In this document: positions 23,074 through 34,929 of the stretch, one piece after another
Layout: every line of letters starts with the position of its first letter
Position numbering within the stretch: position 1 is the first letter of the stretch
Assembly: GCA_018292915.2 (NCBI GenBank)
Contig: JACVVK020000347.1
Location: forward strand, 108,501-172,500
Direction of reading: 5' to 3'
From: Batillaria attramentaria
Taxonomy: Eukaryota > Mollusca > Gastropoda > Batillariidae
Length of the DNA: 64,000 nt
Translations under genes and position numbers: made by a program
Notes under the pieces: generated by a model
What the model was told of the DNA's origin: nothing
The model's database searches: none
What the model saw: only the letters and a program-made list of their open reading frames with translations

Positions 23074-23388
23074 GTTTGCTTAAGGTTTGGGTTCGACACC
23101 AACGCCCAATACCCTTCATCTGCCTCCCCCCCCCCCTTCATTCCCCTGCCAAACCCCCACTCACCCCACCCGGCCACTCACACACACGCCGCCAACACAT
23201 CCACCCACAGATCCGCAGATTGCCAGGTTATTCACACACAGATCAGATTGCCGTGTGCAGGTTATTTAAGAGCGCGGTACAGCCATTAGTACAGAGACAA
23301 TTTAAACCCAGACTATGTTGATCTGTCTGTTTTCACTTTTATTGCTGATTCACTCGCTATAACTGATCCGTAAACAAGCTGTTACTGT
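23074..23388. other. Unique DNA, no gene recognised
   Basis: C-rich patch at 23128-23190. Three overlapping Pro-rich frames occur in different phases and are not genes. Confidence 0.6.
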
Positions 23389-24366
23389 CTCCTGCCCTTG
23401 TCTGCCTGTCCTGCACTCTCTGTGTTGTCGGTCTCCTGCCCTTGTCTGCCTGTCCTACACTCTCTGTGTTGCCGGTCTCCTGCCCTTGTCTGCCTGTCCT
23501 ACACTCTCTGTGTTGCCGGTCTCCTGCCCTTGTCTGCCTGTCCTACACTCTCTGTGTTGCCGGTCTCCTGCCCTTGTCTGCCTGTCCTACACTCTCTGTG
23601 TTGCCGGTCTCCTGCCCTTGTCTGCCTGTCCTACACTCTCTGTGTTGTCGGTCTCCTGCCCTTGTCTGCCTGTCCTACACTCTCTGTGTTGCCGGTCTCC
23701 TGCCCTTGTCTGCCTGTCCTACACTCTCTGTGTTGCCGGTCTCCTGCCCTTGTCTGCCTGTCCTACACTCTCTGTGTTGCCGGTCTCCTGCCCTTGTCTG
23801 CCTGTCCTACACTCCCTGTGTTGTCGGTCTCCTGCCCTTGTTTGTCTGTCCTACACTCTCTGTGTTGCCGGTCTCCTGCCCTTGTCTGCCTGTCCTACAC
23901 TCTCTGTGTTGCCGGTCTCCTGCCCTTGTCTGCCTGTCCTACACTCTCTGTGTTGCCGGTCTCCTGCCCTTGTCTGCCTGTCCTACACTCTCTGTGTTGC
24001 CGGTCTCCTGCCCTTGTCTGCCTGTCCTACACTCTCTGTGTTGCCGGTCTCCTGCCCTTGTCTGTCTGTCCTACACTCTCTGTGTTGCCGGTCTCCTGCC
24101 CTTGTCTGCCTGTCCTACACTCTCTGTGTTGCCGGTCTCCTGCCCTTGTCTGCCTGTCCTACACTCTCTGTGTTGCCGGTCTCCTGCCCTTGTCTGCCTG
24201 TCCTACACTCTCTGTGTTGTCGGTCTCCTGCCCTTGTCTGCCTGTCCTACACTCTCTGTGTTGTCGGTCTCCTGCCCTTGTCTGTCTGTCCTACACTCTC
24301 TGTGTTGCCGGTCTCCTGCCCTTGTCTGTCTGTCCTACACTCTCTGTGTTGCCGGTCTCCTTCTAG
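23389..24366. repeat. 44-bp minisatellite, 22 copies
   Basis: Very homogeneous units with core CTGCCCTTGTCTGCCTGTCC and a CTCTCTGTGTTGCCGGTCTC block. Variants are TTGTCGG and TTGTCTGTCTG. All three plus frames are open for 311-343 codons. They carry a 44-residue period because 44 is not divisible by three, so each frame rotates through all phases. This is an artefact of a stop-free unit. Confidence 0.98.
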
Positions 24367-25123
24367 CTCCGCCATAAAGACGACGAATGCTTTCTACGTC
24401 CCGCCAAGCTGGCATCTAGCTTTCCTTGTGTTGTTCCCGGCAGCGTTTCATTGTGGTGTTCCACTGTTTGTAGGTCTCATACAAACAACAACAACACTTG
24501 TTTTGTTCTATTATTAGTATTTAGTGTAAGCTCTAATTATTGCTGAGGGGGATCAGGGAAACGTTGTAAATCATCCCCACACCTTCAGCATGAGGGACAC
24601 CACTGAAAACAATGTAGCGCTGTGTCGGTACTCCACCGGAAGACAGGCTGACTCGCGAGCTGTCCCGCTATACACTGACCACCGCAGCATCACCAGGGAT
24701 CCATAATGAAGGGAGGTAATGCCCCTGACGGGCGATAGGAAGATGTGGCGACAAGGGAAGTAAGTCCCGGCGTGGGATGAAGTCCCTTCAAGTGGACAGT
24801 GGCCTCTAATCTCGTCTCGCCCCGGTCTTTTGCGAGACGTGGCTGAGATCTGGGCGAGATTATCCTTTAGGGGCGGCTACTCCCGACCACTGACCTAGTG
24901 ACGTCCCTTGTTCAACGCTGAAGTAAAGGAGGATTACCCGGATTACTCTCTGACCGTGATCAGTCAGCCCCCCCCCCCCTCTCTCTCTCTCTCCTGCTGA
25001 AACATCAGTCACAATGATTCAGTAGTGGTAGTGGAGGCGGCAAGTTGTGTAACACCCATCATTGGCAGTGGCAGGTTGGGTAACACCCAGTAACAAACCG
25101 TGAACAAACGTGGAGTGAGAAGT
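24367..25123. other. Unique DNA with a hairpin-forming segment
   Basis: Contains the inverted repeat at 24807-24862, listed separately, and a C-run plus (CT)n at 24968-24993. A 30-bp near-duplication (GTAACACCCA blocks near 25048 and 25079) leads into the next array. No gene recognised. Confidence 0.6.
24807..24862. other. Overlapping inverted repeats, potential hairpin
   Basis: CGTCTCGC (24813-24820) pairs perfectly with GCGAGACG (24832-24839) across an 11-base loop. TAATCTCG (24807-24814) also pairs with CGAGATTA (24855-24862). The two pairings share two bases, so they are alternative or branched structures. Confidence 0.7.
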
Positions 25124-26672
25124 GACGTGAGGTATAAAGTGCGGTACTACAGTCCGTGTTAACTGACGTGAGGTACAAAGTGCAGTACTACAGTCCGTGT
25201 TAACTGACCTGAGGTATAAAGTGCGGTACTACAGTCCGTGTTAACTGACCTGAGGTATAAAGTGCGGTACTACAGTCCGTGTTAACTGACGTGAGGTACA
25301 AAGTGCGGTACTACAGTCCGTGTTAACTGACCTGAGGTATAAAGTGCGGTACTACAGTCTGTGTTTAGCTGACGTGAGGTATAAAGTGCGGTACTACAGT
25401 CTGTGTTTGTCTGACGTGAGGTATAACGTGCGGTCCTACGGTCTGTGTTTGTCTGACGTGAGGTATAAAGTGCGGTACTACAGTCTGTGTTTAGCTGACG
25501 TGAGGTATAACGTGCGGTCCTACAGTCTGTGTTTGTCTGACGTGAGGTATAAAGTGCGGTACTACAGTCCGTGTTAACTGACGTGAGGTATAAAGTGCGG
25601 TACTACAGTCCGTGTTAACTGACGTGAGGTACAAAGTGCGGTACTACAGTCCGTGTTAACTGACCTGAGGTATAAAGTGCGGTACTACAGTCTGCGTTTA
25701 GCTGACGTGAGGTATAACGTGCGGTACTACAGTCTGTGTTTGTATGACGTGTGGTATAAAGTGCGGTACTACAGTCCGTGTTTAGCTGATGTGAGGTATA
25801 AAATGCGGTACTACAGTCTGTGTTTAGCTGACGTGAGGTATAAAGTGCGGTACTACAGTCTGTGTTTAGCTGACGTGAGGTATAAAGTGCGGTACTACAG
25901 TCTGTGTTTAGCTGACGTGAGGTATAAAGTGCGGTACTACAGTCTGTGTTTAGCTGACGTGAGGTATAAAGTGCGGTACTACAGTCTGTGTTTAGCTGAC
26001 GTGAGGTATAAAGTGCGGTACTACAGTCTGTGTTTAGCTGACGTGAGGTATAAAGTGCGGTACTGCAGTCTGTGTTTAGCTGACGTGAGGTATAAAGTGC
26101 GGTACTACAGTCTGTGTTTAGCTGACGTGAGGTATAAAGTGCGGTACTGCAGTCCGCGTTTAGCTGACGTGAGGTACAAAGTGCGGTACTACAGTCCGCG
26201 TTTAGCTGACGTGAGGTATAAAGTGCGGTACTACAGTCTGCGTTTAGCTGACGTGAGGTATAAAGTGCGGTACTACAGTCTGCGTTTAGCTGACGTGAGG
26301 TATAAAGTGCGGTACTACAGTCTGCGTTTAGCTGACGTGAGGTATAAAGTGCGGTACTACAGTCTGTGTTTAGCTGACGTGAGGTATAAAGTGCGGTACT
26401 ACAGTCTGTGTTTAGCTGACGTGAGGTATAAAGTGCGGTACTACAGTCTGTGTTTAGCTGACGTGAGGTATAAAGTGCGGTACTACAGTCTGTGTTTAGC
26501 TGACGTGAGGTATAAAGTGCGGTACTACAGTCTGTATTTAGCTGACGTGAGGTATAACGTGCGGTACTACAGTCTGTGTTTGTCTGACGTGAGGTATAAC
26601 GTGCGGTCCTACAGTCTGTGTTTGTCTGACGTGAGGTATAAAGTGCGGTACTACAGTCTGTGTTTAGCTGAT
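25124..26672. repeat. 41/42-bp minisatellite, about 37 copies
   Basis: Core GACGTGAGGTATAAAGTGCG, followed by GTACTACAGTCTGTGTTTAG. The left copies are mostly 41 bp (ending CCGTGTTAACT) and the right copies 42 bp (ending CTGTGTTTAGCT). In the 42-bp part one plus frame stays open for 374 codons (25653-26777) with a perfect 14-residue repeat containing ADVRYKVRYYSLC. The openness follows from the unit length, and no flanking exon or start context supports translation. Confidence 0.97.
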
Positions 26673-28082
26673 CAATGTTTCACCAGTCAGTTAGATTCCT
26701 TCTTTACTGGGACGCTTGCTGCAGACCATTGTTGGATCAGCTGTGTCGCGGACGTCACACAAAACACCCAGACTTGACACGTGCGGCAGTATGATTGGTC
26801 GGTCCGTCTGCATGTCAACACAGTGTTTAATCGGCCCGTCCCTGCTCTCTGACTTTCTAATTCTGTAATTACAGGAACCAAATGTATTGGGAGGGTCAGA
26901 GAAGGGCTCTGTCTCTTTGAACATCAATGTTTCGCAATATCATATAGACAAATTTGATTTCATAGAACAGTATTTACCACCGAAACTTATTTCGCATATG
27001 GAATCTGGAGCAGAAACTCTTTGTATTCCAGCAAAATTAAGATATCAGAAGAACATTCATAAATTTGGTAGAGAAAGTAAGATATTCATGGTAGATATTT
27101 ATGTAAGACATTTATGTAAGATATTTATGTAAGATATTTATGTAAGATTTCATGGTTCAAGTTCAGCTCCGGGTTAGTGCTTGTGTACCGACAACATCGA
27201 GTTGTTCCATCGAGTTGCCTCCCTTTCTCGTTAACTTCCACTATAGTACTCTGAATCCCAACTATCACTATATGGATAAGGTATTCGTGCAAACTGTGGT
27301 CACTGACATTGTCACGGAAACTCTCTTTGTTGTTTTAACATATTGTAGGAGGTGGGACCCAACTCATGAAGCGCTATTCTGCAAATGAAGTATTGATAAA
27401 CTCTTTTTATACATACACTTAATAATTGTTCCATTTTCGGATAAGCCCTGGTTCGTCTACTTGATGGACATTGTTTAGTGCAAATCGCCTGTTCCAACAA
27501 TAAACGCTAAGTATTGTGTATCAGGGACAGGCAGCGCACAGTGTGTGCAGCAGCAGCAGCACACAACAAATGCCGAGCTTTGGCCGAGTTCCTATCGTTA
27601 CACCCCAACTCCAAGTGCAGGTCAACAGACTGGGTTAGCCCGTGAACAACTGATGTCACATCAATTAGCTGTCGACAGTGCAATCCCTGATGGCGCCTCC
27701 GGCAAGGGAGTCCCTGCTGGCGCCCCAGACCAGGCAAGAAAAGAAAGAAAAACTATCAGTGGAGCAAGAAACTTTCAAGTTGATGTACCCTCCCCCCCCT
27801 CCGCCCCCCCCTCCTCCCCGAAGGCCACGCCCCCAGGCAGCACACGACCCGTTCTTGGGTTACAATCGACAGGGGAGGTCAGGGGGAAGGGTGTTGGTAG
27901 GAATGGCGTGTGGTTGGTTGGTTGTTTCAAGCCAGCTGGTCCGTGCACATCTTGTCCACATTGTCTGTCAACTTTGGAAACGTCCTTATATACACCGTGG
28001 TTCACCTGTATGGAACAATAAACAATGTGGAGCTGTAAACTATGTCAAATTATGATAGACTGTAACTACGCACTAAACGTCA
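26673..28082. other. Unique DNA with short repeats and unassigned frames
   Basis: A 17-bp TATTTATGTAAGA-type repeat lies at 27085-27150. Two overlapping plus frames, 27545-28021 (158 codons) and 27678-28055 (125 codons), cross a C-rich tract at 27786-27825 that encodes Pro runs, with an AATAAA at 28016. The second frame starts with a charged segment (RQEKKEKLSVEQETFKL) that looks more protein-like than its neighbours. I cannot name it, and frame overlap plus the Pro run make coding doubtful. Confidence 0.35.
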
Positions 28083-28547
28083 CCAGTGGTAAGACCATAC
28101 ACGTGTGGTAAGACTATAAACCAGTGGTAAGACTATAAACGTGTGGTAAGACTATAAACCAGTGGTAAGACTATAAACCACTGGTAAGACTATAAACCCC
28201 TGGTAAGAGTATACATGGTACGACAATAAACCAGTGGTAAGACTATAAACCAGTGGTAAGACTATACACCAGTGGTAAGACTATACACCAGTGGTAAGAC
28301 TATAAAATTAATGGTAAGACAATAAACCAGTGGTAAGACTATAAACCAGTGGTAAGACTGTAAATGGAAAGACAATAATCCAGTGGTAAGGCAATAAACC
28401 AGTGGTAAGACAATAAACCAGTGGTAAGACTGTAAATGGAAAGACAATAATCCAGTGGTAAGGCAATAAACCAGTGGTAAGACAATAAACCAGTGGTAAG
28501 ACTATAAACCAGTGGTAAGACTATAAAAGGTAAGACTATAAACCAGT
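28083..28547. repeat. 19-bp minisatellite, about 24 copies
   Basis: Unit CCAGTGGTAAGACTATAAA. Variants include GACAATAAA and GGCAATAAA. A short duplication (GTAAATGGAAAGACAATAAT) occurs at 28361 and 28432, showing a higher-order copy of about 71 bp. Confidence 0.95.
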
Positions 28548-28618
28548 ACTTCGGGCGACTGTATGGTTGGCATGGATTGTTCTCGAGTTACTGACTTGGT
28601 TCGTTTACATTCGGTTTA

Positions 28619-29603
28619 CACTGGGCTGATTGTTTGTGTACACTTAGACAGGGCTGATTGTTTGTGTACACTTAGACTGGGCTGATTGTTTGTGTACACT
28701 TAGACTGAGCTGATTGTTTGTGTACACTTAGACTGGGCTGATTGTTTGTGTACACTTAGACTGGGCTCATTGTGTACACTTAGACTGGGCTGATTGTTTA
28801 TGTACACTTAGACTGGGCTGATTGTATGTGTACACCTAGACTGGGCAGATTGTTTGTGTACACTTAGACTGGGCAGATTGTTTGTGTACACTTAGACTGG
28901 GCTGATTGTTTGTGTACACTCAGACTGGGCTGATTGTTTATGTACACTTAGACTGGGCTGATTGTATGTGTACACTTAGACTGGGCTGATTGTGTACACT
29001 TAGACTGGGCTGATTGTTTGTGTACACTCAGACTGGGCTGATTGTTTGTGTACACTTAGACTGGGCAGATTGTTTGTGTACACTTAGACTGGGCTCATTG
29101 TTTGTGTACACTTAGACTGGGCTGATTGTATATGTACACTTAGACTGGGCTGATTGTTTGTGTACACTTAGACTGGGCAGATTGTTTGTGTACACTTAGA
29201 CTGGGCTCATTGTTTGTGTACACTTAGACTGGGCTCATTGTTTGTGTACACTTAGACTGGGCTGATTGTATATGTACAGTTAGACTGGGCTGATTGTTTG
29301 TGTACACTTAGACTGGGCAGATTGTTTGTGTACACTTAGACTGGGCTCATTGTTTGTGTACACTTAGACTGGGCTCATTGTTTGTGTACACTTAGACTGG
29401 GCTGATTGTATATGTACACTTAGACTGGGCTGATTGTTTGTGTACACTTAGACTGGGCTGATTGATTGTGTACACTTAGACTGGGCTGATTGATTGTGTA
29501 CACTTAGACTGGGCTGATTGTTTGTGTACACTTAGACTGGGCTGATTGTTTGTGTACACTTAGACTGGGCTGATTGTTTGTGTACACTTAGACTGGGCTG
29601 ATG
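28619..29603. repeat. 28-bp minisatellite, about 35 copies
   Basis: Core GACTGGGCTGATTGTTTG, followed by TGTACACTTA. Variants GGGCAGATTG, GGGCTCATTG and ATTGTATATG recur in ordered blocks between 29040 and 29420 (period about 140-168 bp), a sign of higher-order duplication. Two copies are shortened to 20-22 bp. Confidence 0.97.
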
Positions 29604-30048
29604 GTATTTTCTCGATTTCATCGCTCGTTGGACAGCTTGTAAAACGTACATGCCACTTGTTGTGTTCACGGTGTCTCAGTGGTAACTAGGACCCACCTCG
29701 CTTTGTTTTTGTCCGCAACCTGTATCTGCCCCGAGCCGATAGCGTCATGACGGATCACGTGTATTTTGGGCGCCGAGAGCGGACACGATCGGTGAACTGC
29801 TAAATCCAGACTTCTGTCATCGATGTTAGCGAGCAGCAAGATGGCGCGGCCGATTGTTTTTCTTCCCTGACTGCTGTTTTTCCATGTTCCGTCTTATCTC
29901 AGGGAACGGTCTTTTACCCATCGATCCTCCATCAACAGGCCATCAGGGACGGAGTTGTTGTTTTACCTTAAATACACTCGCACCTTTAAAGGTCTGGGCT
30001 CTACTCTACTTACACTTGGCCGTGGATACGTCAGTTTTTCGGACACTG
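29604..30048. other. Unique DNA with an ATG in a YY1-like context
   Basis: AGCAAGATGGCGCGGCCG at 29834-29851 resembles the AAGATGGCGGC promoter motif seen at animal transcription starts, but the frame stops after nine codons. An overlapping 73-codon frame at 29854-30075 has no domain. Confidence 0.4.
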
Positions 30049-30544
30049 ACTAGATCTGGTGTTCTACTGGTTTAGCTGAGAGTGAAATGTATAAAGTACA
30101 AAGTACAATGTATGTACTACTGGTTTAGCTGAGAGTAAGATGTATAAAGTACAAAGTACAATGTATGTACTACTGGTTTAGCTGAGAGTAACATGTATAA
30201 AGTACAAAGTACAATGTATGTACTACTGGTTTAGCTGAGAGTAAGATGTATAAAGTACAAAGTACAATGTATGTACTAGATCTGGTGTTCTACTGGTTTA
30301 GCTGAGAGTAACATGTATAAAGTACAAAGTACAATGTATGTACTAGATCTGGTGTTCTACTGGTTTAGCTGAGAGTAACATGTATAAAGTACAAAGTACA
30401 ATGTATGTACTAGATCTGGTGTTCTACTGGTTTAGCTGAGAGTAACATGTATAAAGTACAAAGTACAATGTATGTACTAGATCTGGTGTTCTACTGGTTT
30501 AGCAGAGAGTAAAATGTATAAAGTACAAAGTACAATGTATGTAC
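30049..30544. repeat. 53/67-bp minisatellite, 8 copies
   Basis: Each unit has GGTTTAGCTGAGAGTAA and AAAGTACAAAGTACAATG. Units near 30067, 30120 and 30173 are 53 bp. From 30226 on, most gain a 14-bp TAGATCTGGTGTTC segment and are 67 bp. The 14-bp segment is also present at the unique left border, so the long form is probably the original one. Confidence 0.95.
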
Positions 30545-30654
30545 AACTGCTACTAGGAAATGTGTCGTGTCTGTTGTCCTTCACAGCTGGTACAGGACGG
30601 TACAAGGTCGGCAACTCACGTGTCTTTTGATGCTTCTACCTCCTAATGCTGCCA

Positions 30655-30657
<3 letters not shown>

Positions 30658-30741
<84 letters not shown>
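30658..30741. repeat. (CT)n microsatellite
   Basis: About 41 uninterrupted CT units. Confidence 0.99.
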
Positions 30742-30743
<2 letters not shown>

Positions 30744-31145
30744 GCAAGAGACAGACAATAAAACAGTAGTAAACCAGCTAATGTGAAATGAATAGTTGTG
30801 TTTTACTGGCAACTCCAACCAAAGCCATCTTACGGTAGCTTTTTACGGCTTAGAAGACATTTAACCCGGTGCTTAAAGTAAGGCGGTGGAGTAATGAAAA
30901 AGAGGGAAGGTTGGCTAGAGTATAGATGTGTGTGGTGGATTACTTGACAAAAGCACGTGAAAGCAACACCGACTTTTAGTGTTGTTGTTACAGAAGCATG
31001 AAAAACGCAACAAGGGATATGTAGTCAGCATTGGCCGCACTCGGTGCACCGAGCGTTCGCATTGTCCGGAGAGACTGGAAACACGAAACTCCACTCCTGA
31101 TGTGTTTCACGGGAGATGATCACAGGTAGAAATTAGCCATGTTTG
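30742..31145. other. Unique DNA, nothing recognised
   Basis: No repeat and no supported frame. Confidence 0.6.
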
Positions 31146-31258
31146 CAACTCTCGCCTTGTCCTCTGTCCAATGCTTACAACTCTCGCCTTGTCCTCTGTC
31201 CAATGCTTACAACTCTCGCCTTGTCCTCTGTCCAATGCTTACAACTCTCGCCTTGTCC
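31146..31258. repeat. 32-bp tandem repeat, 3.5 copies
   Basis: Near-identical copies of AACTCTCGCCTTGTCC plus TCTGTCCAATGCTTAC. Confidence 0.96.
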
Positions 31259-31501
31259 CATGGTATGCTGGAATCCTTTCCCCGTGTTTTCTTCTGATGA
31301 GAAATGGCTTCCTCTATCGGCCTTGTTTCATTTAAAAGATCTGACACTGGTTTTGTTTTTGTCTTCTACATGCAAATGGCCCTGGATTAGATATGTTCAA
31401 ACTCAAACAAAATCCGTCTTAGTTCATCCGATATTCCCTCATAAAATTAGCGGAAATTGTTACTTCACAAAACAACTTTCTCGGATTAGAAATTGATGGA
31501 T

Positions 31502-31503
<2 letters not shown>

Positions 31504-31553
<50 letters not shown>

Positions 31554-31610
31554 CGCGTATGTTTTAAGTTGTGTGGAAAGGTCATTTACATGCCCCCCCC
31601 CCCCCCCCCC
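31504..31610. repeat. (CT)n and C-run pair
   Basis: (CT)24 at 31504-31551 and an 18-base C-run at 31593-31610, separated by about 40 bp of unique DNA. Confidence 0.97.
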
Positions 31611-33972
31611 TTCCCACACGTTTGCCAACGATCTGTTGCACTTTTCTCTGTACTCTTTTCTATTAATTGTATTTTCGACTAGAATACCTCCGCCTTGCCC
31701 TGACTGGCATTATCACAAAGTTCATTTTTTCCATTCCCGTGCCTCAAGTGTTTGTAGCTGTTTATCAACGTCTATAGTTATAGTGCAAACATTTCGCTGA
31801 CAAATCAGTTTCCGGACAAAAGGCTTTGTGCTATAGAAATGTTACGTAGAAATGTATCGTTTTCCAACCAAAGTGCCCGCCGTGTATTGACTTTCGTGAA
31901 CACCATTCACTCATCACCGCTGACAACGAAAGACGGTGTGTGAAAGGAAATACAGTAGTGTGAGTAATAGAGTATTGTTGAGAATGTCACAGTGTAAATA
32001 GGTTTGTTTGAATCTTGCTGCTATCGCTTGTCTGGCTAATGTGAGATGATAAAACGGGGAACGAGAAACTTCCCTACAATTGGTTTTCACCAGTTGGCAT
32101 TTGATGGGTCATGTGACTGATACAAGTGTTGGCATTTCTCAACACACTGACACCCAACAGTGAAACCAGTTTTTACCGAAAAAAGTAGATGTAGACATCC
32201 AAAGACAGCTAGAGTGAATTGTATCCTAAAGGCCTGAATGTTGGTGTGTTAATCCCGCACAAAGAGTAAAGCAAGGGAGACTTCTGATCAGGTTTTTGTG
32301 TAAGTGAGTCATCTGGCGACAGAATCCAATGGATTAGCGGCAGTCACACATCTTGTCAGGTAAAGATGTCACTACATGTTCCCATTCAGTGTGTACAAAA
32401 GCCTAACGCTGACGGACTGAAATATTATCCCCGACGAGGGTTACGGTTGTTGTTACTGGCCGGCCCGCGTAGCTCTCGTGAAACCCTCGCCCACCCCGTG
32501 TGTCTGTCTGTCTGTATATTCATGTCTAGTGTATGTATGTATACGTATAGTGCACGTATGTGTATATGTAACGCAGTGTCTGTAGCAGAGCCGGGCGGTG
32601 GACGCACTAACCCACACGTAGGACGCTCTACAAGTAGAATACAAAACCGCTCATTGTGCGGGCTGGAAAATACATGTCCCCTGAACTTGTTCTTTGTTTA
32701 GTGAAAGTACTGTGTTTTGTGGCATCCAGTTTATGCTTGATGGAGTTGCAGAATCACTTAGCATGGTAACTTTGTAGGACGAACTCCCATCCACCCAGCG
32801 CTAGACACGACACGTGATCAGCACGCACCCTGGGTCGGTAGGTCGGGTACGGGTACCGGTCTAGCGGGAAGGGAAGGGAACTGGTGTTTTGTCGGCACGT
32901 TGACTAATGGGTGGCCTCTCCTCCACGACACAGCACGTCTCTCCTACAGCGCCTTGTCCACAACACTTGCCTCTGTCGCCTTCCTCCTGACACTCATGGC
33001 GCACGGCGATTGGCTGAAATCAAACGGGGTCAGTGTGACGTATGTACTAACCTTGAGTCACTTGCATGTATTTACGTCACTGTAATCATACATCCTGCAG
33101 CCCAGGGAATGTAATTAGGTAGGTCAGCACTTACCTAACTATTTGTTACATTCCTTGTCCACAGTCACGTGTTCTGTAAGTCGGCGGCATAGAAAAGTCT
33201 ATAGACTGTGTATGTCAGTATCGTGTCTACTCTAAACGGGATCCCAACAACTAGCACCCATCTCTCCATCTTGGGCCAGGGATAATTTCAAGAGGCGTCT
33301 CCACGATGGACGCAGAAAAAGAAAATTTGACAAGCGTCAATCTGTGACGTCATCTAAGGCGTGACGTCATTCCATTGGCGTGGCATAGTGTCTGAGTTTT
33401 CTGGTGGTGGTTTTTGTTGTGGAGATTGTCGTTCCGGTGTCACGGTGCGGTACAGAGACGACTGTCACGTGCCCTGTACCGGCCGACCCAGCAAACAGTG
33501 AGTGTGTAGAGATCAGGGGAGGTCGGGTCAATACCCGTGCACCGCCAGCATCCCCAGCACCGCCACACACCGCTGTCCTTTTTCTCCTGTGGTCAGTCAA
33601 GCGTGACTAGTCGCTGTTGGTCTAAGAACGGTCATCGATATTCCTTTACAGGCGGGCGGGGGAAGGGGCGGGGGGCAGGGGGGGGGGGGAGTCCATACTG
33701 ACGACCAGATTGGTGGTGGTGGTGGTACTGCTGCCGCCGGAGGAAGAACGTGCCTCACGTGCTGTCGTTGGTTTGTAGAACGTGACACAGGTGAAGCGTA
33801 AATGACAGATTGACTGACTGACGGACGGGTGACAGTACTGACTGCAGCATGAAGAAAGTCGACCCTCCATTATTCTACGTCATCAGTATTTTGTTTTTTT
33901 CCCATATCAGGGTTTCACAATGATCACGCACAACATGCCATGCATGACTGCTTTCTGTCACCAAGTCCCATC
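31611..33972. other. Unique DNA, no gene recognised
   Basis: The second long low-repeat stretch. Frames at 32366-32701, 32900-33085 and 33404-33610 (plus) have no domain that I recognise. Near 33404-33499 a short open segment with two Cys ends at a GTGAGTG that would make a strong 5' splice site, but I found no partner exon. TGACGTCA sites lie near 33344 and 33364. A GGT run lies at 33710-33727 and a G-run at 33680-33690. Confidence 0.5.
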
Positions 33973-34048
33973 AACGTGCTGTATCCATAGAGTTGTGTGT
34001 GTGTGTGTGTCTACCCAACTGCCATGAGCGTGCCTGTATCCATAGAGT

Positions 34049-34079
<31 letters not shown>

Positions 34080-34135
34080 CCAATTGCCATCAGCGTGTCT
34101 GTATCCAGAATGTTATTCTGTGTGTCTACCTTTCC
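33973..34135. repeat. 60-bp duplication, three copies with (GT)n inside
   Basis: TGTATCCATAGAGTTG, then (GT)n, then CTACCCAACTGCCATGAGCG, occurs twice. A third diverged copy (TGTATCCAGAATGTTATTCT) follows. The GT length differs between copies. Confidence 0.85.
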
Positions 34136-34189
34136 AGCACATGTAAGTCGTGTGCCATTGCTCTGACCAGCTGGACTTCACATCGCACG

Positions 34190-34192
<3 letters not shown>

Positions 34193-34243
<51 letters not shown>

Positions 34244-34264
34244 CACAACACAACACAACACAAC
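34193..34264. repeat. (AC)n then (ACAAC)n microsatellite
   Basis: About 25 AC units passing into five ACAAC pentamers. Confidence 0.98.
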
Positions 34265-34929
34265 GTACTGAATTGTTGCAACATTTACTTTCGTCGTGCA
34301 GTCATAATGTTCAGTTCATACAGACAGTACCCCCCCCCCCCCTCCCAAAAAGGCCGATCTGTCAGGGAAACACAAACACTGACTGTACTATTCTCACCGA
34401 AACAAAACTCAAAACAACACACTCTCGGGGAAAAAGGGGAAGTTTTGTAGTGAGCCTGAAACCGCTTAAAATAGTCAACATTCAGACACCCGAGGCAACA
34501 ACAACAAACCTTGTGTACACCCCCCCCCCTCCCCCTTAGCAACCCCCCACCCCCTTCCCTCTCAGCACCCCTCCCCTCCTCCTCTCCGGTATTTTTGACG
34601 ACTTTCCAATGGCGTAGAGGATGGTGAGTGCACTTGGACACGGTGAACCCAGATGCCCTGATCTTCTGTAGTACAGCACTCAGTTAGTACGGATGACAAG
34701 GGAGCTCATCCGATACCCTCGCTAGTTATCGCCCCTGTCAGTCTAAGCACGCGAGCGGGAGAGGAACTGTGGTCCGTCCTGTGACAAGGGATAGTAAGGG
34801 AGGGCAGAATTACCCGCGTCAAATAAATCTGAGAACGGTCAGGGAACAGACGACATAACGTATAACGCGCACACCGTATAATGGAAAACTGGGCTAGCAC
34901 GTTTTCCTTCCTTTACTTGTTGATGGCGA
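34265..34929. other. Unique DNA with C-runs
   Basis: C-runs at 34330-34342 and 34520-34575. Long frames on both strands (34052-34450, 34150-34539, 34285-34641) run through microsatellites and homopolymers and are not called. Confidence 0.6.

Noticed and set aside
23085..23110. GGGTTCGACACC, a box B-like motif
   Set aside because: It sits at the edge of a minisatellite without box A or acceptor pairing.
23398..24517. Three overlapping plus-strand frames of 311-343 codons rich in Cys, Leu and Pro
   Set aside because: They are the three phases of a stop-free 44-bp tandem unit. Equal openness in all phases is not expected of a gene.
25653..26777. 374-codon frame with a 14-residue Tyr/Arg-rich repeat
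   Set aside because: The unit is 42 bp, so one frame stays open automatically. The neighbouring copies are 41 bp and break it, and there is no start context or flanking exon.
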